Source: R-RK-3 sp963842775
Lineage (GTDB): Bacteria; Pseudomonadota; Alphaproteobacteria; Rhizobiales; Rhodomicrobiaceae
Assembly: GCA_963842775.1 (NCBI GenBank)
Contig: CAWJHQ010000001.1
Location: 310,001 to 374,000 of the forward strand
Reading direction: 5' to 3'
Length of the DNA: 64,000 bases
In this document: in pieces, positions 46,489-55,804 of the stretch
How the letters are laid out: each line of letters starts with the position of its first letter
How positions within the stretch are numbered: the stretch's first letter is position 1
Program-made: the position numbers and the translations under genes
Notes under the pieces: model-generated
What the model was told of the DNA's origin: nothing
What the model saw: only the letters and a program-made list of their open reading frames with translations
Database searches by the model: none

Positions 46489-47624
46489 ATGATCGTGGTA
46501 GCGGCAACCGCTGAAAGCGGCGATAAATCGCGTGTTGCGCTGTCCCCGGAAACGGCGAAGAAATTCAAGGCGCTCGGCGCCGAGGTCAGGCTTCAGGCCG
46601 GTGCGGGACGCGGTTCTTTTTCCCTGATCAGTCCTTCGCCGACGCGGGCGCCAAGATCGTGCCGACCGCCGAGGAAGCACTGAAGGATGCCGACATCATC
46701 CTCAAGGTCCGCCGGCCCACGGCGCAGGAGGTTGCGGGGATGAAGCGCGGCGCGGTACTCGCAGCCATGCTCGATCCCTATGCCGGCGGCGAAGATATCG
46801 ACGCGCTGGCCAAGGCCGGCATCAACGCCTTCTCGATGGAATTCATGCCGCGCATCAGCCGCGCGCAGACCATGGACGTGCTGTCCAGCCAGGCAAATCT
46901 CGCCGGCTATAAGGCCGTGGTCGAGGCCGCCGCGGCGTTCTCGCGCGCCATGCCGATGATGATGACCGCCGCCGGAACGGTGCCCGCCGCGCGTGTCTTC
47001 GTGATGGGCGTGGGCGTCGCGGGGCTGCAGGCGATCGCCACGGCGCGGCGTCTGGGCGCGGTCGTCTCGGCGAACGACGTGCGGCCGGCGACCAAGGAGC
47101 AGGTGAAATCGCTCGGCGCGAAATTCATTGCCGTGGTGGATGAGGAATTCAAGCAGGCCGAAACGTCCGGCGGTTACGCCAAGGAAATGTCCGACGAGTA
47201 TAAGCGCAAGCAATCCGAGCTGACCGCAAGCCACATCTCCAACCAGGACATCATCATCACCACCGCGCTCATACCGGGCCGTCCCGCGCCGAAGCTCATC
47301 ACCAAATCCATGGTCGAGAGCATGAGGCCCGGCTCGATCATCGTCGATCTGGCGGCGGAGCGCGGCGGCAATACCGAGGTGACCGTGCCGGGCAAGGTCA
47401 TCGAGCATGGCGGCGTGACGATCATGGGCCAGCTGAATATGCCGGGACGGCTGCCGGGCAATGCCTCCAGCCTCTACGCGCGCAATCTGTTCGCCTTCGT
47501 CGAGACGCTGGTCGACAAGCAGAATGCCGCGCTGAAGATCAATTGGGATGACGAGATCGTCAAGGGCACGGCGTTGACCCGCGACGGTGCGATCGTGCAT
47601 CCGAGCCTGACGGGAGCGAAATGA
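46489..47624 (+). CDS. pntAA: NAD(P) transhydrogenase subunit alpha part 1, PntAA (frameshifted)
   Basis: Soluble NAD(H)-binding domain I of proton-translocating transhydrogenase, about 378 residues. Motifs: LDPYAGGEDIDAL, SRAQTMDVLSSQANLAGYKAV, and the nucleotide fold VPAARVFVMGVGVAGLQAIATARR with MRPGSIIVDLAAERGGN. The frame breaks at a T5 run (46617-46621); six Ts give GRGSFFPDQSFADAGAKIVP. The stop overlaps the pntAB start (ATGA). Together with pntAB and pntB it couples NADH-to-NADPH transfer to the proton gradient. Confidence 0.92.
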
Positions 47625-48220
47625 TGCGGAACAGCTTCGATTTTTTGAGGCCACAAGCAAGCCCCCTCACCCACCTGCCTGCGGCAGGAGCCCTCTCCCG
47701 CAAGGGGAGAGGGCAAGAAAAGGGAGATTGCGCACTGTCTTCTTCAGCCCTCTCCCTTGATGGGAGAGGGCGGCGCGAAGCGCCGGGTGAGGGTGGAGCC
47801 GCGTGGCACAGCCTCGCTGGGAACGCCGCTCTGTTCCTGCTCGCGGCTCTCGCAATGCTGCTTCCGGCCCCGGCATGGGCCGCTGCTGGGGGAGGCGACG
47901 TCGATCCCTTCATGTTCCGCTTGTCGATCTTCGTGCTGGCGATTTTCGTCGGCTATTACGTCGTGTGGAGCGTGACGCCGGCCCTGCACACGCCGCTAAT
48001 GTCCGTGACCAACGCGATTTCCTCGGTGATCGTGGTCGGCGCGCTTCTGGCCGTCGGCGTGGAGCACGCGGCTGGCGACCTGCCGCAATCCATTGACGGC
48101 GCGATCTCCTCGAAAATCTTCGGCTTCCTGGCGCTGGCGATGGCGTCGGTGAACATTTTCGGCGGCTTTCTCGTCACCCAGCGCATGCTCGCCATGTACA
48201 AGAAAAAAGAAAAGAAATAA
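47621..48220 (+). CDS. pntAB: NAD(P) transhydrogenase subunit alpha part 2, PntAB, with repeat-derived N-terminal extension
   Basis: Membrane subunit of transhydrogenase with the conserved core MFRLSIFVLAIFVGYYVVWS, PLMSVTNAISSVIVVGALLA and a final helix before QRMLAMYKKKEKK. The core normally begins close to the N-terminus, giving about 105-140 residues; here 199 residues are open from the ATG at 47621. Residues about 15-58 are encoded by a family A palindromic repeat (47662-47795). The ATGA overlap with pntAA supports initiation before the repeat, so the repeat may be translated. A restart at a later codon, for example ATG 47854 (MLLPAPAWAAAGGG), is the alternative. Confidence 0.88.
   Translation: MMRNSFDFLRPQASPLTHLPAAGALSRKGRGQEKGDCALSSSALSLDGRGRREAPGEGGAAWHSLAGNAALFLLAALAMLLPAPAWAAAGGGDVDPFMFRLSIFVLAIFVGYYVVWSVTPALHTPLMSVTNAISSVIVVGALLAVGVEHAAGDLPQSIDGAISSKIFGFLALAMASVNIFGGFLVTQRMLAMYKKKEKK
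47662..47795. repeat. Palindromic mosaic repeat, family A copy 4, inside pntAB
   Basis: Contains CCCTCTCCCGCAAGGGGAGAGG and CCCTCTCCCTTGATGGGAGAGG-type stems (47692-47713 and 47749-47770) and GGCGCGAAGCGCC (47772-47784), the same units as the intergenic copies at 1454, 5398 and 9434. It keeps the pntAB frame open. Confidence 0.85.
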
Positions 48221-48732
48221 TGCCCACGCCCCATGGTCTGCTCAGACTGTTCACGCCGCTCATCATGGTGCTGAGCTTGGCCGGATGCTTCAAGTCCGGC
48301 ACGCCGCTGCTCGATGCGGCGCATGCCAAATTTCCCTTCGCCGCGATCACTCTGAAGAACGAGGAGGGGCAGATCTCCCTCGTCAAACGGGACGGCGATG
48401 TCTACCGCTTCATCGAGGACGGCAAACAGGATGCGACGGCGCTGCTGATCCACGAGCTGGGCGCGGACCTCTATCTTGTCCAGGTGGCGGCTCCGACCGG
48501 CGAGTCGGAGTATCTGTTCGCCAAAAAACAGGGTGACGATCTCATCGTCAGATCGGATTGCAAGGGCCTCGATGCCGAGATGCTGCGCGGCAACGGCGTG
48601 GAGATCCAGGAGAGCGGCGAAACCATCTACGAATGTAACTTCAAGGACGCCAAGGGTCTGGTGGAGCTAGGGAAATCCCCAGGCATCTGGGTAAATTCAA
48701 CAACGACGCTCAAGATCGTTTCGATCGAATAG
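48220..48732 (+). CDS. Putative lipoprotein of unknown function inside the pnt operon
   Basis: 170-residue protein with a lipoprotein signal peptide and lipobox LSLAGC (Cys at residue 23). No known domain recognised; the mature part is rich in beta-strand-like alternation (FAAITLKNEEGQISLVKRDG; LYLVQVAAPTGESEYLF) and has a second cysteine pair (RSDCKGL; IYECNFKD). Its start overlaps the pntAB stop region and it ends 12 bases before pntB, so it is co-transcribed with the transhydrogenase. pntAB and pntB are usually adjacent, making this insertion uncommon. Confidence 0.72.
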   Translation: MPTPHGLLRLFTPLIMVLSLAGCFKSGTPLLDAAHAKFPFAAITLKNEEGQISLVKRDGDVYRFIEDGKQDATALLIHELGADLYLVQVAAPTGESEYLFAKKQGDDLIVRSDCKGLDAEMLRGNGVEIQESGETIYECNFKDAKGLVELGKSPGIWVNSTTTLKIVSIE

Positions 48733-48744
48733 CGGGGGACATCG

Positions 48745-50143
48745 ATGTCGGGAAATTTGGTCGCGCTGCTCTACCTCGTCTCCGGCGTGCTGTTCATTCT
48801 GGCGCTGCGCGGATTGTCCAATCCTGAAAGCGCGCGGCAAGGCAACACCTTCGGCATGATCGGCATGGCGCTGGCCGTGGTCACGACGCTCGCCGTCGTT
48901 TCGCCGACGCAGCCCATGACCTGGCTGATGATCATCGGCGGGCTGGCGATTGGCGGCGGCATCGGCGCGTTCACCGCACGCCGGATCGCGATGACGGCGA
49001 TGCCGCAGTTGGTCGCCGCATTCCACAGCCTCGTCGGCCTCGCGGCGGTATTCGTCGCGGCCGCCGCGCTTTATGCGCCCGAGGCGTTCGGCATCGGATC
49101 GCCCGGCAACATCCCCGTCGCGACGCTGGTCGAGATGTCGCTCGGCGTCGCCATCGGCGCGATCACCTTTTCCGGCTCGATCATCGCCTTCCTGAAACTC
49201 GACGGCCGGATGTCCGGCGCGCCGATTCATGCTGCCGGCCCGTCATCTGATCAACATCGCGCTCGCCGTCACGCTGATCGTGCTTGTGGCGCTGTTTTGC
49301 ACCAGCGGGTCGACCTTGCTGTTCTGGGCGATCACGGTGGTCTCGCTGGTGCTCGGCGTGCTCATCATCGTACCCATCGGCGGCGCCGACATGCCGGTGG
49401 TGGTCTCGATGCTGAATTCCTATTCGGGCTGGGCGGCGGCGGGCATCGGCTTCACGCTCGGCAACAGCGCACTGATCATCACCGGCGCGCTGGTCGGTTC
49501 CTCCGGCGCGATCCTGTCCTACATCATGTGCAAGGGCATGAACCGCTCGTTCATATCGGTGATTCTCGGCGGCTTCGGCGGCGAAACGTCGGCGGCCGGC
49601 GGCGCGGGCGGCGAGCAGCGCCCGGTCAAGCAGGGCTCGGCGGACGACGCGGCGTTCATCCTGAAAAATTCCTCCAAGGTCATCATCGTGCCCGGCTATG
49701 GCATGGCCGTCGCCCAGGCGCAGCATGCGCTCCGCGACATGGCCGACAAGCTCAAGGAAGCGGGGGTGGAGGTATCCTACGCGATCCACCCGGTGGCGGG
49801 CCGGATGCCAGGCCACATGAACGTGCTTCTCGCGGAAGCGAACGTGCCCTATGACGAAGTCTTCGAGCTGGAAGACATCAACAACGCCTTCTCGCAGGCC
49901 GACGTCGCCTTCGTCATCGGCGCGAACGACGTGACGAACCCGTCCGCCAAGGAAGATTCGGCCTCGCCGATCTTCGGCATGCCGGTGCTGGAGGTGTGGA
50001 AGGCCGGTACGGTGATGTTCATAAAGCGCTCTTTATCGTCTGGCTACGCCGGCATCGACAATTCGCTGTTTTACCGCGACAACACCATGATGCTGTTTGG
50101 TGACGCGAAGAAGATGACCGAGGAAATCGTCAAGGGCTTCTGA
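48745..50143 (+). CDS. pntB: NAD(P) transhydrogenase subunit beta, PntB (frameshifted)
   Basis: About 465 residues: roughly nine membrane helices (domain II) and the NADP(H)-binding domain III with VIIVPGYGMAVAQAQHALRD, YAIHPVAGRMPGHMNVLLAEA and FVIGANDVTNPSAKEDSASPI. One extra base near 49229 (GCCGATTCATG) shifts the frame between GRMSGAPI and LPARHLINIALA. Domain III and the C-terminus FGDAKKMTEEIVKGF are intact in the second frame. Last gene of the pnt unit. Confidence 0.92.
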
Positions 50144-50183
50144 GCGCAATACGCGCCGGGAGCAAGGATTGGGGGCAAATCTC

Positions 50184-50483
50184 ATGCGCCGTTTCTTTAT
50201 CGTGCTGTTCGTTCTTTCACTCTTCGCCACCGCCGCCGCCGTCTATTGGCAAACCTATCTGCCTGAAGCGAGCGTCCCGGTGTCGGCGGACCGCCAATTC
50301 AGCGCCCCGGAAGCCGCCCCCGGCCAGGGAGGAGCGCCCACGACGCGCTCGGTTCGCGAGTTTGCAAAGCAACCCTCCGACCGGCAGAACATGGCGGTTA
50401 TGATTTCCATTCTGTCATCGATCATCTCGGCGGTCGCCGCCGTCGCACAGACCTGGCTGACGGCGCGCGCTTACCGGCGATAA
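50184..50483 (+). CDS. Small membrane protein of unknown function
   Basis: 99 residues with an N-terminal hydrophobic segment (FFIVLFVLSLFATAAAVYW) and a C-terminal one (AVMISILSSIISAVAAVAQTWL), joined by a polar, Pro/Ala-rich linker of about 45 residues. ATG at 50184 is chosen over a TTG at 50169. No family recognised. Lies 40 bases downstream of pntB and 42 bases before an alpha/beta hydrolase gene. Confidence 0.6.
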   Translation: MRRFFIVLFVLSLFATAAAVYWQTYLPEASVPVSADRQFSAPEAAPGQGGAPTTRSVREFAKQPSDRQNMAVMISILSSIISAVAAVAQTWLTARAYRR

Positions 50484-50525
50484 GCGTCCGCGAACCGGGG
50501 CGGCGATGAAGGGCGGCTCTATTTG

Positions 50526-51357
50526 ATGAAGACTCTCCTGATCATCGCCTGCCTGATCGCCGGGATCTACGTCATTGCCGCCGGCTCGCTCTTTGTTTTC
50601 CAGCGGCGATTGATCTACCTTCCCGACACCGAACGCGAAGCGCCGTCCGAGGCCGGACTTAGCGGCGTGCGGGAAGTGGTGCTGCAAACGCCCGATGGCG
50701 TGAGGCTCATCGCCTGGTACGCGCCTGCCGCACCCGGCAAACCGACCTTGCTGTATTTTCACGGCAATGCCGGCAGCCTCTCAGACCGCGCCGACCGCAT
50801 CAAGCGTTTCGCCGGCGCCGGTTACGGTGTGTTCATGCCGTCCTATCGCGGCTATTCGGGCAGCACCGGCACGCCTTCCGAACCGGCGATCAACGCCGAT
50901 GCGCGCCTGGCCTATGAGCATCTGCGGAAACTCGGCGTGGCGGAGCGGGCGATCGTGCTCTATGGCGAATCGCTGGGCAGCGGCGTCGCGGTGCGGCTCG
51001 CTTCGGAGCAGCCGGTCGGCGCGGTCATCCTCGATGCGCCCTATACGTCGCTGCCCGATGTGGGAAAGCTGTTTTACCCCGTCATGCCGGTGCAGACCTT
51101 CATGGTGGACCGGTTCGAACTCGAAAAAACATATCTCAGCGGTTCGCGCGCCAATTCTCATCCTGCATGGCACAAATGACCAGGTCGTCCCGTTCACCTT
51201 GGGAAAAGCGCTCTTCGAAGCCGCGCCCCAGCCGAAGGAGATGGCGGTGTTGAAAGGGGCCGGTCATTCCGACATCTATGCCTTTGGCGCATTTTCGCGC
51301 CTTGATGAGTTTCTCCGCGCCCATCTGCGCGAAGCCTCGGGCGCATCGAGAAGGTGA
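50526..51357 (+). CDS. Alpha/beta hydrolase, BEM46/FrsA-like, copy 1 (frameshifted)
   Basis: Membrane-anchored alpha/beta hydrolase of about 277 residues: N-terminal helix (LLIIACLIAGIYVIAAGSLF), then RRLIYLPDTER, the oxyanion motif LYFHGNAGSLSDR, GYSGSTGTPSE and the nucleophile elbow VLYGESLGSGVAV. The C-terminal third (LILHGTNDQVVPF with the acid, AGHSDIYAFG with the His) is in another frame; the break near 51140 would be repaired by two bases (TATATCTCA for TATCTCA). A paralogue follows at 51486. Substrate unknown. Confidence 0.82.
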
Positions 51358-51485
51358 GTTTGCGCACCACCCGCTCGCAGAAATCCCCACTTAGTTAAAT
51401 TGGCGAGTTCAGGGTTAAACGATCTTCCATTGCTGAGCTGTAAAATGAAGGGCGATGAAAAAAGCGTCCCGCCGCAGGATTTGTC

Positions 51486-52353
51486 ATGCGTCCAGCTCGA
51501 TTTTTTGCCATTATTTCAGCATGTTACCTTTCATTTATTGCAATATATTACGTCGAGCAGCGTGATTATTTATTTTATACGTCAAATGTTCGAACAGCCC
51601 CGCAAGATCTAGGTCTGCAAAACGTCGCGGAAATGGAACTCGCAACCCCGGACGGCCAGCGCCTCGTCGCCTGGTATGCGCCGCCGGCCAAGGGTGAGCC
51701 GACGCGTGTTCTATCTGCACGGGAATGCGGGCGCGCTCGTTCATCGCGCCAATCGCATACGGCTCTATCGCGGGCAGGGCTATGGCGTGTTCATGCTCGC
51801 CTATCGCGGCTTTTCGGGCAGTACCGGCAGGCCGACCGAAACCAACATCATTGCCGACGCGCTCATGGCATATGACACGCTCTCCGGCTTCACGCCGCAG
51901 GACAGCAAGATCGTCGTCTATGGCGAGTCGCTGGGCACGGGCGTGGCGGTGCAGGTGGCGGCGAAGCGCCGGCCGGACGGGGTGGTCCTGGAGTCGCCCT
52001 TCTCGTCGGCGGTGGATGTCGGGGCATATCTCTACCCCTATCTCCCGGTCCATTGGCTGCTGAAAGACCGCTTCGAATCAATCAACTACATTCAGGATGT
52101 GAAAGCGCCGCTGCTCGTGCTGCATGGCGGGCAGGACCGGATTGTGCCGCCGAAGCTGGGCCGCAAGCTATTCGCCGCCGCGCCGGGGCCGAAAGTGGGC
52201 TATTTCATCGAAGAGGCAACCCACTACACGCTGTATGAGCACGGCGCATTCGACAAGGTGAAGACCTTCCTCGACGGCTTCGCGGTCGGCCGCGGGCAGC
52301 CCGGCACACTCTCCGTATCCTGCGGAGCGGCCTGCCGGTCCGCTGGGGATTGA
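51486..52353 (+). CDS. Alpha/beta hydrolase, BEM46/FrsA-like, copy 2 (frameshifted)
   Basis: Tandem paralogue of the preceding gene with lower GC in its first 150 bases. N-terminal anchor (FFAIISACYLSFIAIYYVEQ), DGQRLVAWYAPP, then after a break near 51700 FYLHGNAGALVHRANRIRLY, GFSGSTGRPTE, the nucleophile elbow VVYGESLGTGVAV, LVLHGGQDRIVPP and the His in EEATHYTLYEH. About 288 residues when joined. The AT-rich 5' end and duplicated arrangement suggest that it was acquired or duplicated recently. Confidence 0.8.
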
Positions 52354-52413
52354 TTCGCGCAAGGGCGGTGTTGGGAGGCTGGCCTCAGAGAAGATCACTC
52401 GTTGCCGAAACCG

Positions 52414-53265
52414 CTAAGCCTCGTTGCCGACGCGGTCCAGCCCTTCGCGGGCGGGGCGGAAGGACGGGTTGATCTGCAAGGCGCGCTGATAGGCGCGGGC
52501 GGCTTCCTTTTTCGCACCCATGCCCTCTGCCGCCCTGCCGCGCAATGCCCAGGCTTCGTAATTATTCTTGCTGCCCTGAGCGGCCTTATAGAAATCGTCG
52601 AAGGCCTTCTCGTATTTCTTCAGCTCAAGCTCGCTCAGCCCCTTGGCGTGATAAACTTCCGGGGCGTCGGGGCGGAATCCGAGCGCATTGTCGAAATCGT
52701 CGATCGCCTGGGCATGCTGGCCCATCGCCTGGCGGCTCAGTCCGCGATTGAAAAAGGCGATCGGGTCAGCCTGCAGTTCCAGCGCGCGGGTGAAGTCCGC
52801 GATAGCCATGGGATGATTATTCATGGTGCGTTGCGCACTGCCGCGCCCGACATAGGCAACCGAATAATTCGGATCGATGTTGATCGCCTGATCGTAGTCG
52901 GAAATCGCCTGCGGAATGCGCTTGGCGCGCACATTGATCAGCGCGCGGTTGGAAAAAGCCTGTGCATATTGCGGGTTGATGGCGAGCGCCGCGTTGAAGT
53001 CCTCCAGCGCCCTCTCATACTCGCCGGCCTGGCCATAGGCAGCGCCGCGCAGATTGAGCGCGTTGGCATCCTTGGGGTTATTCTTGATGGCCTCGGTGAG
53101 CGAGGCGATGTTGTTCTTCTGCTCGGAGCGCACAAGCTGCTGCTGCTGCACCAGTTTGCTGGTCACTTCACTGCTCTGGCAGCCAGCCAGGGAGCATAAA
53201 AGAATGACAACCGCTAGTTTGCCGCCTGCGTCAGGGTTGACAATCAAACCCATAAGAACAGCCAA
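52414..53265 (-). CDS. Tetratricopeptide-repeat lipoprotein
   Basis: 283 residues with a lipobox LCSLAGC near residue 29 and about six TPR units from residue 60 onward (e.g. ALNLRGAAYGQAGEYERALE; AFSNRALINVRAKRIPQAIS; AYVGRGSAQRTMNNHPMAIA; VYHAKGLSELELKKYEKAFD). Likely an outer-membrane lipoprotein of NlpI type acting as a scaffold. Start at 53265 gives a charged, short n-region; intact. Downstream neighbour converges from 52353. Confidence 0.88.
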   Translation of the reverse strand: MAVLMGLIVNPDAGGKLAVVILLCSLAGCQSSEVTSKLVQQQQLVRSEQKNNIASLTEAIKNNPKDANALNLRGAAYGQAGEYERALEDFNAALAINPQYAQAFSNRALINVRAKRIPQAISDYDQAINIDPNYSVAYVGRGSAQRTMNNHPMAIADFTRALELQADPIAFFNRGLSRQAMGQHAQAIDDFDNALGFRPDAPEVYHAKGLSELELKKYEKAFDDFYKAAQGSKNNYEAWALRGRAAEGMGAKKEAARAYQRALQINPSFRPAREGLDRVGNEA

Positions 53266-53412
53266 TCCCGGTCTTTGCCTTCATGAACCGCAACTCTGGC
53301 AACGAAGACAGATACGCTCTTCGTCGCCGACCCCTTGAATTGTGGTGCTATAGAAATGCGGCCTAAATTGGTTCCGCAGTCTGTCGGCCCTGCAGGGCTA
53401 GGCCGGAAAGTG

Positions 53413-53643
53413 CTAGCGCTTGCCGCGGCTCCGGCCAACGACCAAACCTTCGCGCTGCATACGCTTGCGCGCAAGCTTCCGCGCTCTGCGTACGGCCTCA
53501 GCCTTCTCGCGCGCGCGTTTTTCAGAAGGTTTTTCGTAATAATTGCGAAGTTTCATCTCCCGGAAGATGCCTTCCCGCTGCATCTTCTTCTTCAGAGCTT
53601 TCAACGCCTGATCGACGTTGTTGTCACGAACATGGACTTGCAC
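53413..53643 (-). CDS. rpsU: 30S ribosomal protein S21
   Basis: 76 residues, MQVHVRDNNVDQALKALKKK at the N-terminus and a very basic tail rich in Arg and Lys, as expected for alphaproteobacterial S21. It binds the 3' domain of 16S rRNA and helps initiate translation. Monocistronic between purK and the TPR lipoprotein. Confidence 0.96.
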   Translation of the reverse strand: MQVHVRDNNVDQALKALKKKMQREGIFREMKLRNYYEKPSEKRAREKAEAVRRARKLARKRMQREGLVVGRSRGKR

Positions 53644-53698
53644 GCTATCTCCATCGGTTTGCGTTTAGACGATGTGGTGGTGTGAAGAAATGACACAA

Positions 53699-53726
53699 AA
53701 TGCCGGACGCGTATGCACCCGGCATT
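53699..53726 (-). terminator. Intrinsic terminator downstream of purK
   Basis: AATGCCGG and CCGGCATT form an 8-bp stem with a 12-base loop; on the minus strand it is followed by TTTGTGT. It lies about 77 bases after the purK stop and before rpsU. Confidence 0.55.
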
Positions 53727-53802
53727 CCTGAGCCGCCTTTATCTTGTATCAAAAAATCGCCGCTGTGTCTATCGCGCCAGCACCCAATACCCAATTCAGC
53801 AT

Positions 53803-54909
53803 CTAGTGTGGGGTAATATCCACAAAGTGGCCCATCTTGCGTCCTGGGCGCGCCTCGGCCTTGCCATAAAGATGGATTGAGCGCGCCGGGATTCGCCTCA
53901 AGCAATTCAGGCCATCGATTCGCGTCCTCGCCGAGCAGATTGACCAGCCGCGCGTCCGAATGCCGGCGGGTCGAGCCGAGCGGCCATCCGGCGACGGCGC
54001 GAATGTGATTCTCGAACTGGCTGACGGCGCAGGCCTCGATCGTCCAGTGCCCGCTATTGTGCACGCGCGGCGCGATTTCGTTGATGAGCAAGCGTGGCGT
54101 GCCCTCCTCTTCGGTCAGGAACATCTCCACCGCCAGCACGCCGACATAGTCGAGCGCCTCGGCGATCCGGCCTGCATAATCGCGGGCGGCGGCGCCGATT
54201 TCGTCCGAGATGGGCGCGGGCGCGACGCTCTCCCGCAGAATGCCGCCGCGATGGATATTCTGCGGCAAATCATAAAATGCGATGGCCCCGCCGGCGTCGC
54301 GAGCGCAGATCACCGACAACTCCATGTCGAAGGCGATCTCGCGCTCCAGCACGGCCGAATCAGCTCCCAGCCAGTCTTGCGCGAGGGAAGGTCTGCCATG
54401 CCCGCCATGTGCATCTGGCCCTTCCCATCGTAGCCCTGCGAGGCACGCTTCAGATAGGCGGACACGCCGGGCGCCTCGGCGGAAAGGGCGGTGTAAGCGT
54501 GCCCTATTGCCTCAGGATTCGCGACTTCCGCCCAAGGCGCCACCGGCAGGTCCAACGAAGCGAGAAACCGCCGCTCCGCGATACGGTTTTGGGACACTTC
54601 CAGCGCGCGCCGGGGCGGCGACACCGGGCACCGCCGTTCGATGATAGCCAGCGCGTCCGATGGGATGTTCTCGAATTCGAAGGTGACCACGTCCGCCTCG
54701 GCCGCGAATTTGGCCAGCGCCTCGGCGTCGTCATAGGCGGCGCAATGGCGGAAGGCGGCGACATCGAAGGCCGGGCTGTCGGTTTCCGGCGAGAAAATGC
54801 TGGCCTTGAAGCCCAGCTTCGCCGCGGCCTGCGCCAGCATCCGCCCGAGCTGACCGCCGCCGACAATGCCGATCACCGAGCCGCGCGGCAAGCGTTCAGC
54901 GGGCGGCAT
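53803..54909 (-). CDS. purK: 5-(carboxyamino)imidazole ribonucleotide synthase PurK (frameshifted)
   Basis: ATP-grasp enzyme of purine synthesis, about 368 residues. N-terminus SVIGIVGGGQLGRMLAQAA; ATP-grasp motifs KRASQGYDGKGQ, EREIAFDMELSVI and INEIAPRVHNSGHWTIEAC; C-terminus HLYGKAEARPGRKMGHFVD. These lie in three frames, with breaks near 54370 and 53880. The stop TAG is at 53805-53803; a longer open frame in the middle segment runs past it but lacks the conserved C-terminus. ATG at 54909 overlaps the purE 3' end by 14 bases, giving the purEK operon. Confidence 0.88.
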
Positions 54910-55393
54910 CGACCGGCTCCTCGGCGACCGTGGATGTGTGCGCCTGCCGCCATTCCCGCAAGCGCGATGCGAGAGCGGGATCGGCAAGCGCCAGGATCTG
55001 CGCCGCCATGAGCCCTGCGTTGTATGCGCCGCTATCGCCGATCGCCAATGTCGCCACCGGAATGCCGGACGGCATCTGCACGATGGACAGGAGACTGTCC
55101 AATCCCGACAGCGCGCGCGATTTTATCGGAACGCCGAGCACCGGCAGGCAGGTGAGCGAGGCTGCCATGCCCGGCAGATGCGCCGCACCGCCTGCGCCCG
55201 CGATGATGACCTTCAATCCCCGCCCTTCGGCTTCCTTGGCATAGGTGTAAAGCCGCTCCGGCGTGCGATGAGCGGATACGATCCGCTTCTCATACGCAAT
55301 CCCCAATTCGCCCAAAGCGTCGGCGGCGCGGCGCATTGTCGGCCAGTCGCTCTGGCTGCCCATGATGATGCCGACGACGGGCTGAATGTCCAT
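54896..55393 (-). CDS. purE: N5-carboxyaminoimidazole ribonucleotide mutase PurE
   Basis: 165 residues, class I PurE. VVGIIMGSQSDWPTMR at the N-terminus carries the substrate-binding Ser-Asp, then SAHRTPERLYTYAKEAE, AGAGGAAHLPGMAAS and LLSIVQMPSGIPVATLAIG. The start at 55393 (MDIQPVVGIIMG) is favoured; an upstream in-frame extension is not conserved. First gene of purEK on the minus strand. Confidence 0.95.
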   Translation of the reverse strand: MDIQPVVGIIMGSQSDWPTMRRAADALGELGIAYEKRIVSAHRTPERLYTYAKEAEGRGLKVIIAGAGGAAHLPGMAASLTCLPVLGVPIKSRALSGLDSLLSIVQMPSGIPVATLAIGDSGAYNAGLMAAQILALADPALASRLREWRQAHTSTVAEEPVDAAR

Positions 55394-55553
55394 ATCATGC
55401 CTGTTTTCGTATACAATTGGCCCGCATCTATCCGAACGGCGATATTCCGGCAAGGAAACTTTGTATGGAACCGTAATCGCACGCGAAAGACGCGATCATG
55501 GTGCGCCGCTTTATTTGTGGCGCGAGTCTGCCAAATCCGCCATCCGTCATGGC

Positions 55554-55760
55554 TCAAGCGATAATATCGGGGAAAAGTTCATCCTCGACCCGCGCGATCT
55601 GGTCCTTGAGCTGCAATTTCTTCTTCTTCAGGCGCTTGATCTGCAGCGCATCGGCACGGACGGTCTGCTCCAGTCCCGCGATGGCGGCATCCAGATCGCG
55701 ATGCTCCTGCTTCAATTGCGCCAAGGCGGCCCGCAGCCGCTGCTCGCGTTCTTCGCTCAT
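55554..55760 (-). CDS. DUF465 (YdcH-like) coiled-coil protein
   Basis: 68 residues, strongly helical and charged, with the family pattern LKQEHRDLDAAIAGLEQ and LQIKRLKKKKLQLKDQIARV. Small DUF465 proteins are widespread in alphaproteobacteria; function unknown. Between purE and an acyl-CoA synthetase gene, same strand. Confidence 0.88.
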   Translation of the reverse strand: MSEEREQRLRAALAQLKQEHRDLDAAIAGLEQTVRADALQIKRLKKKKLQLKDQIARVEDELFPDIIA

Positions 55761-55804
55761 CCGCGACCTCTAGTCCGAATCACATTCGGCGGAGCATGAA
55801 TATT

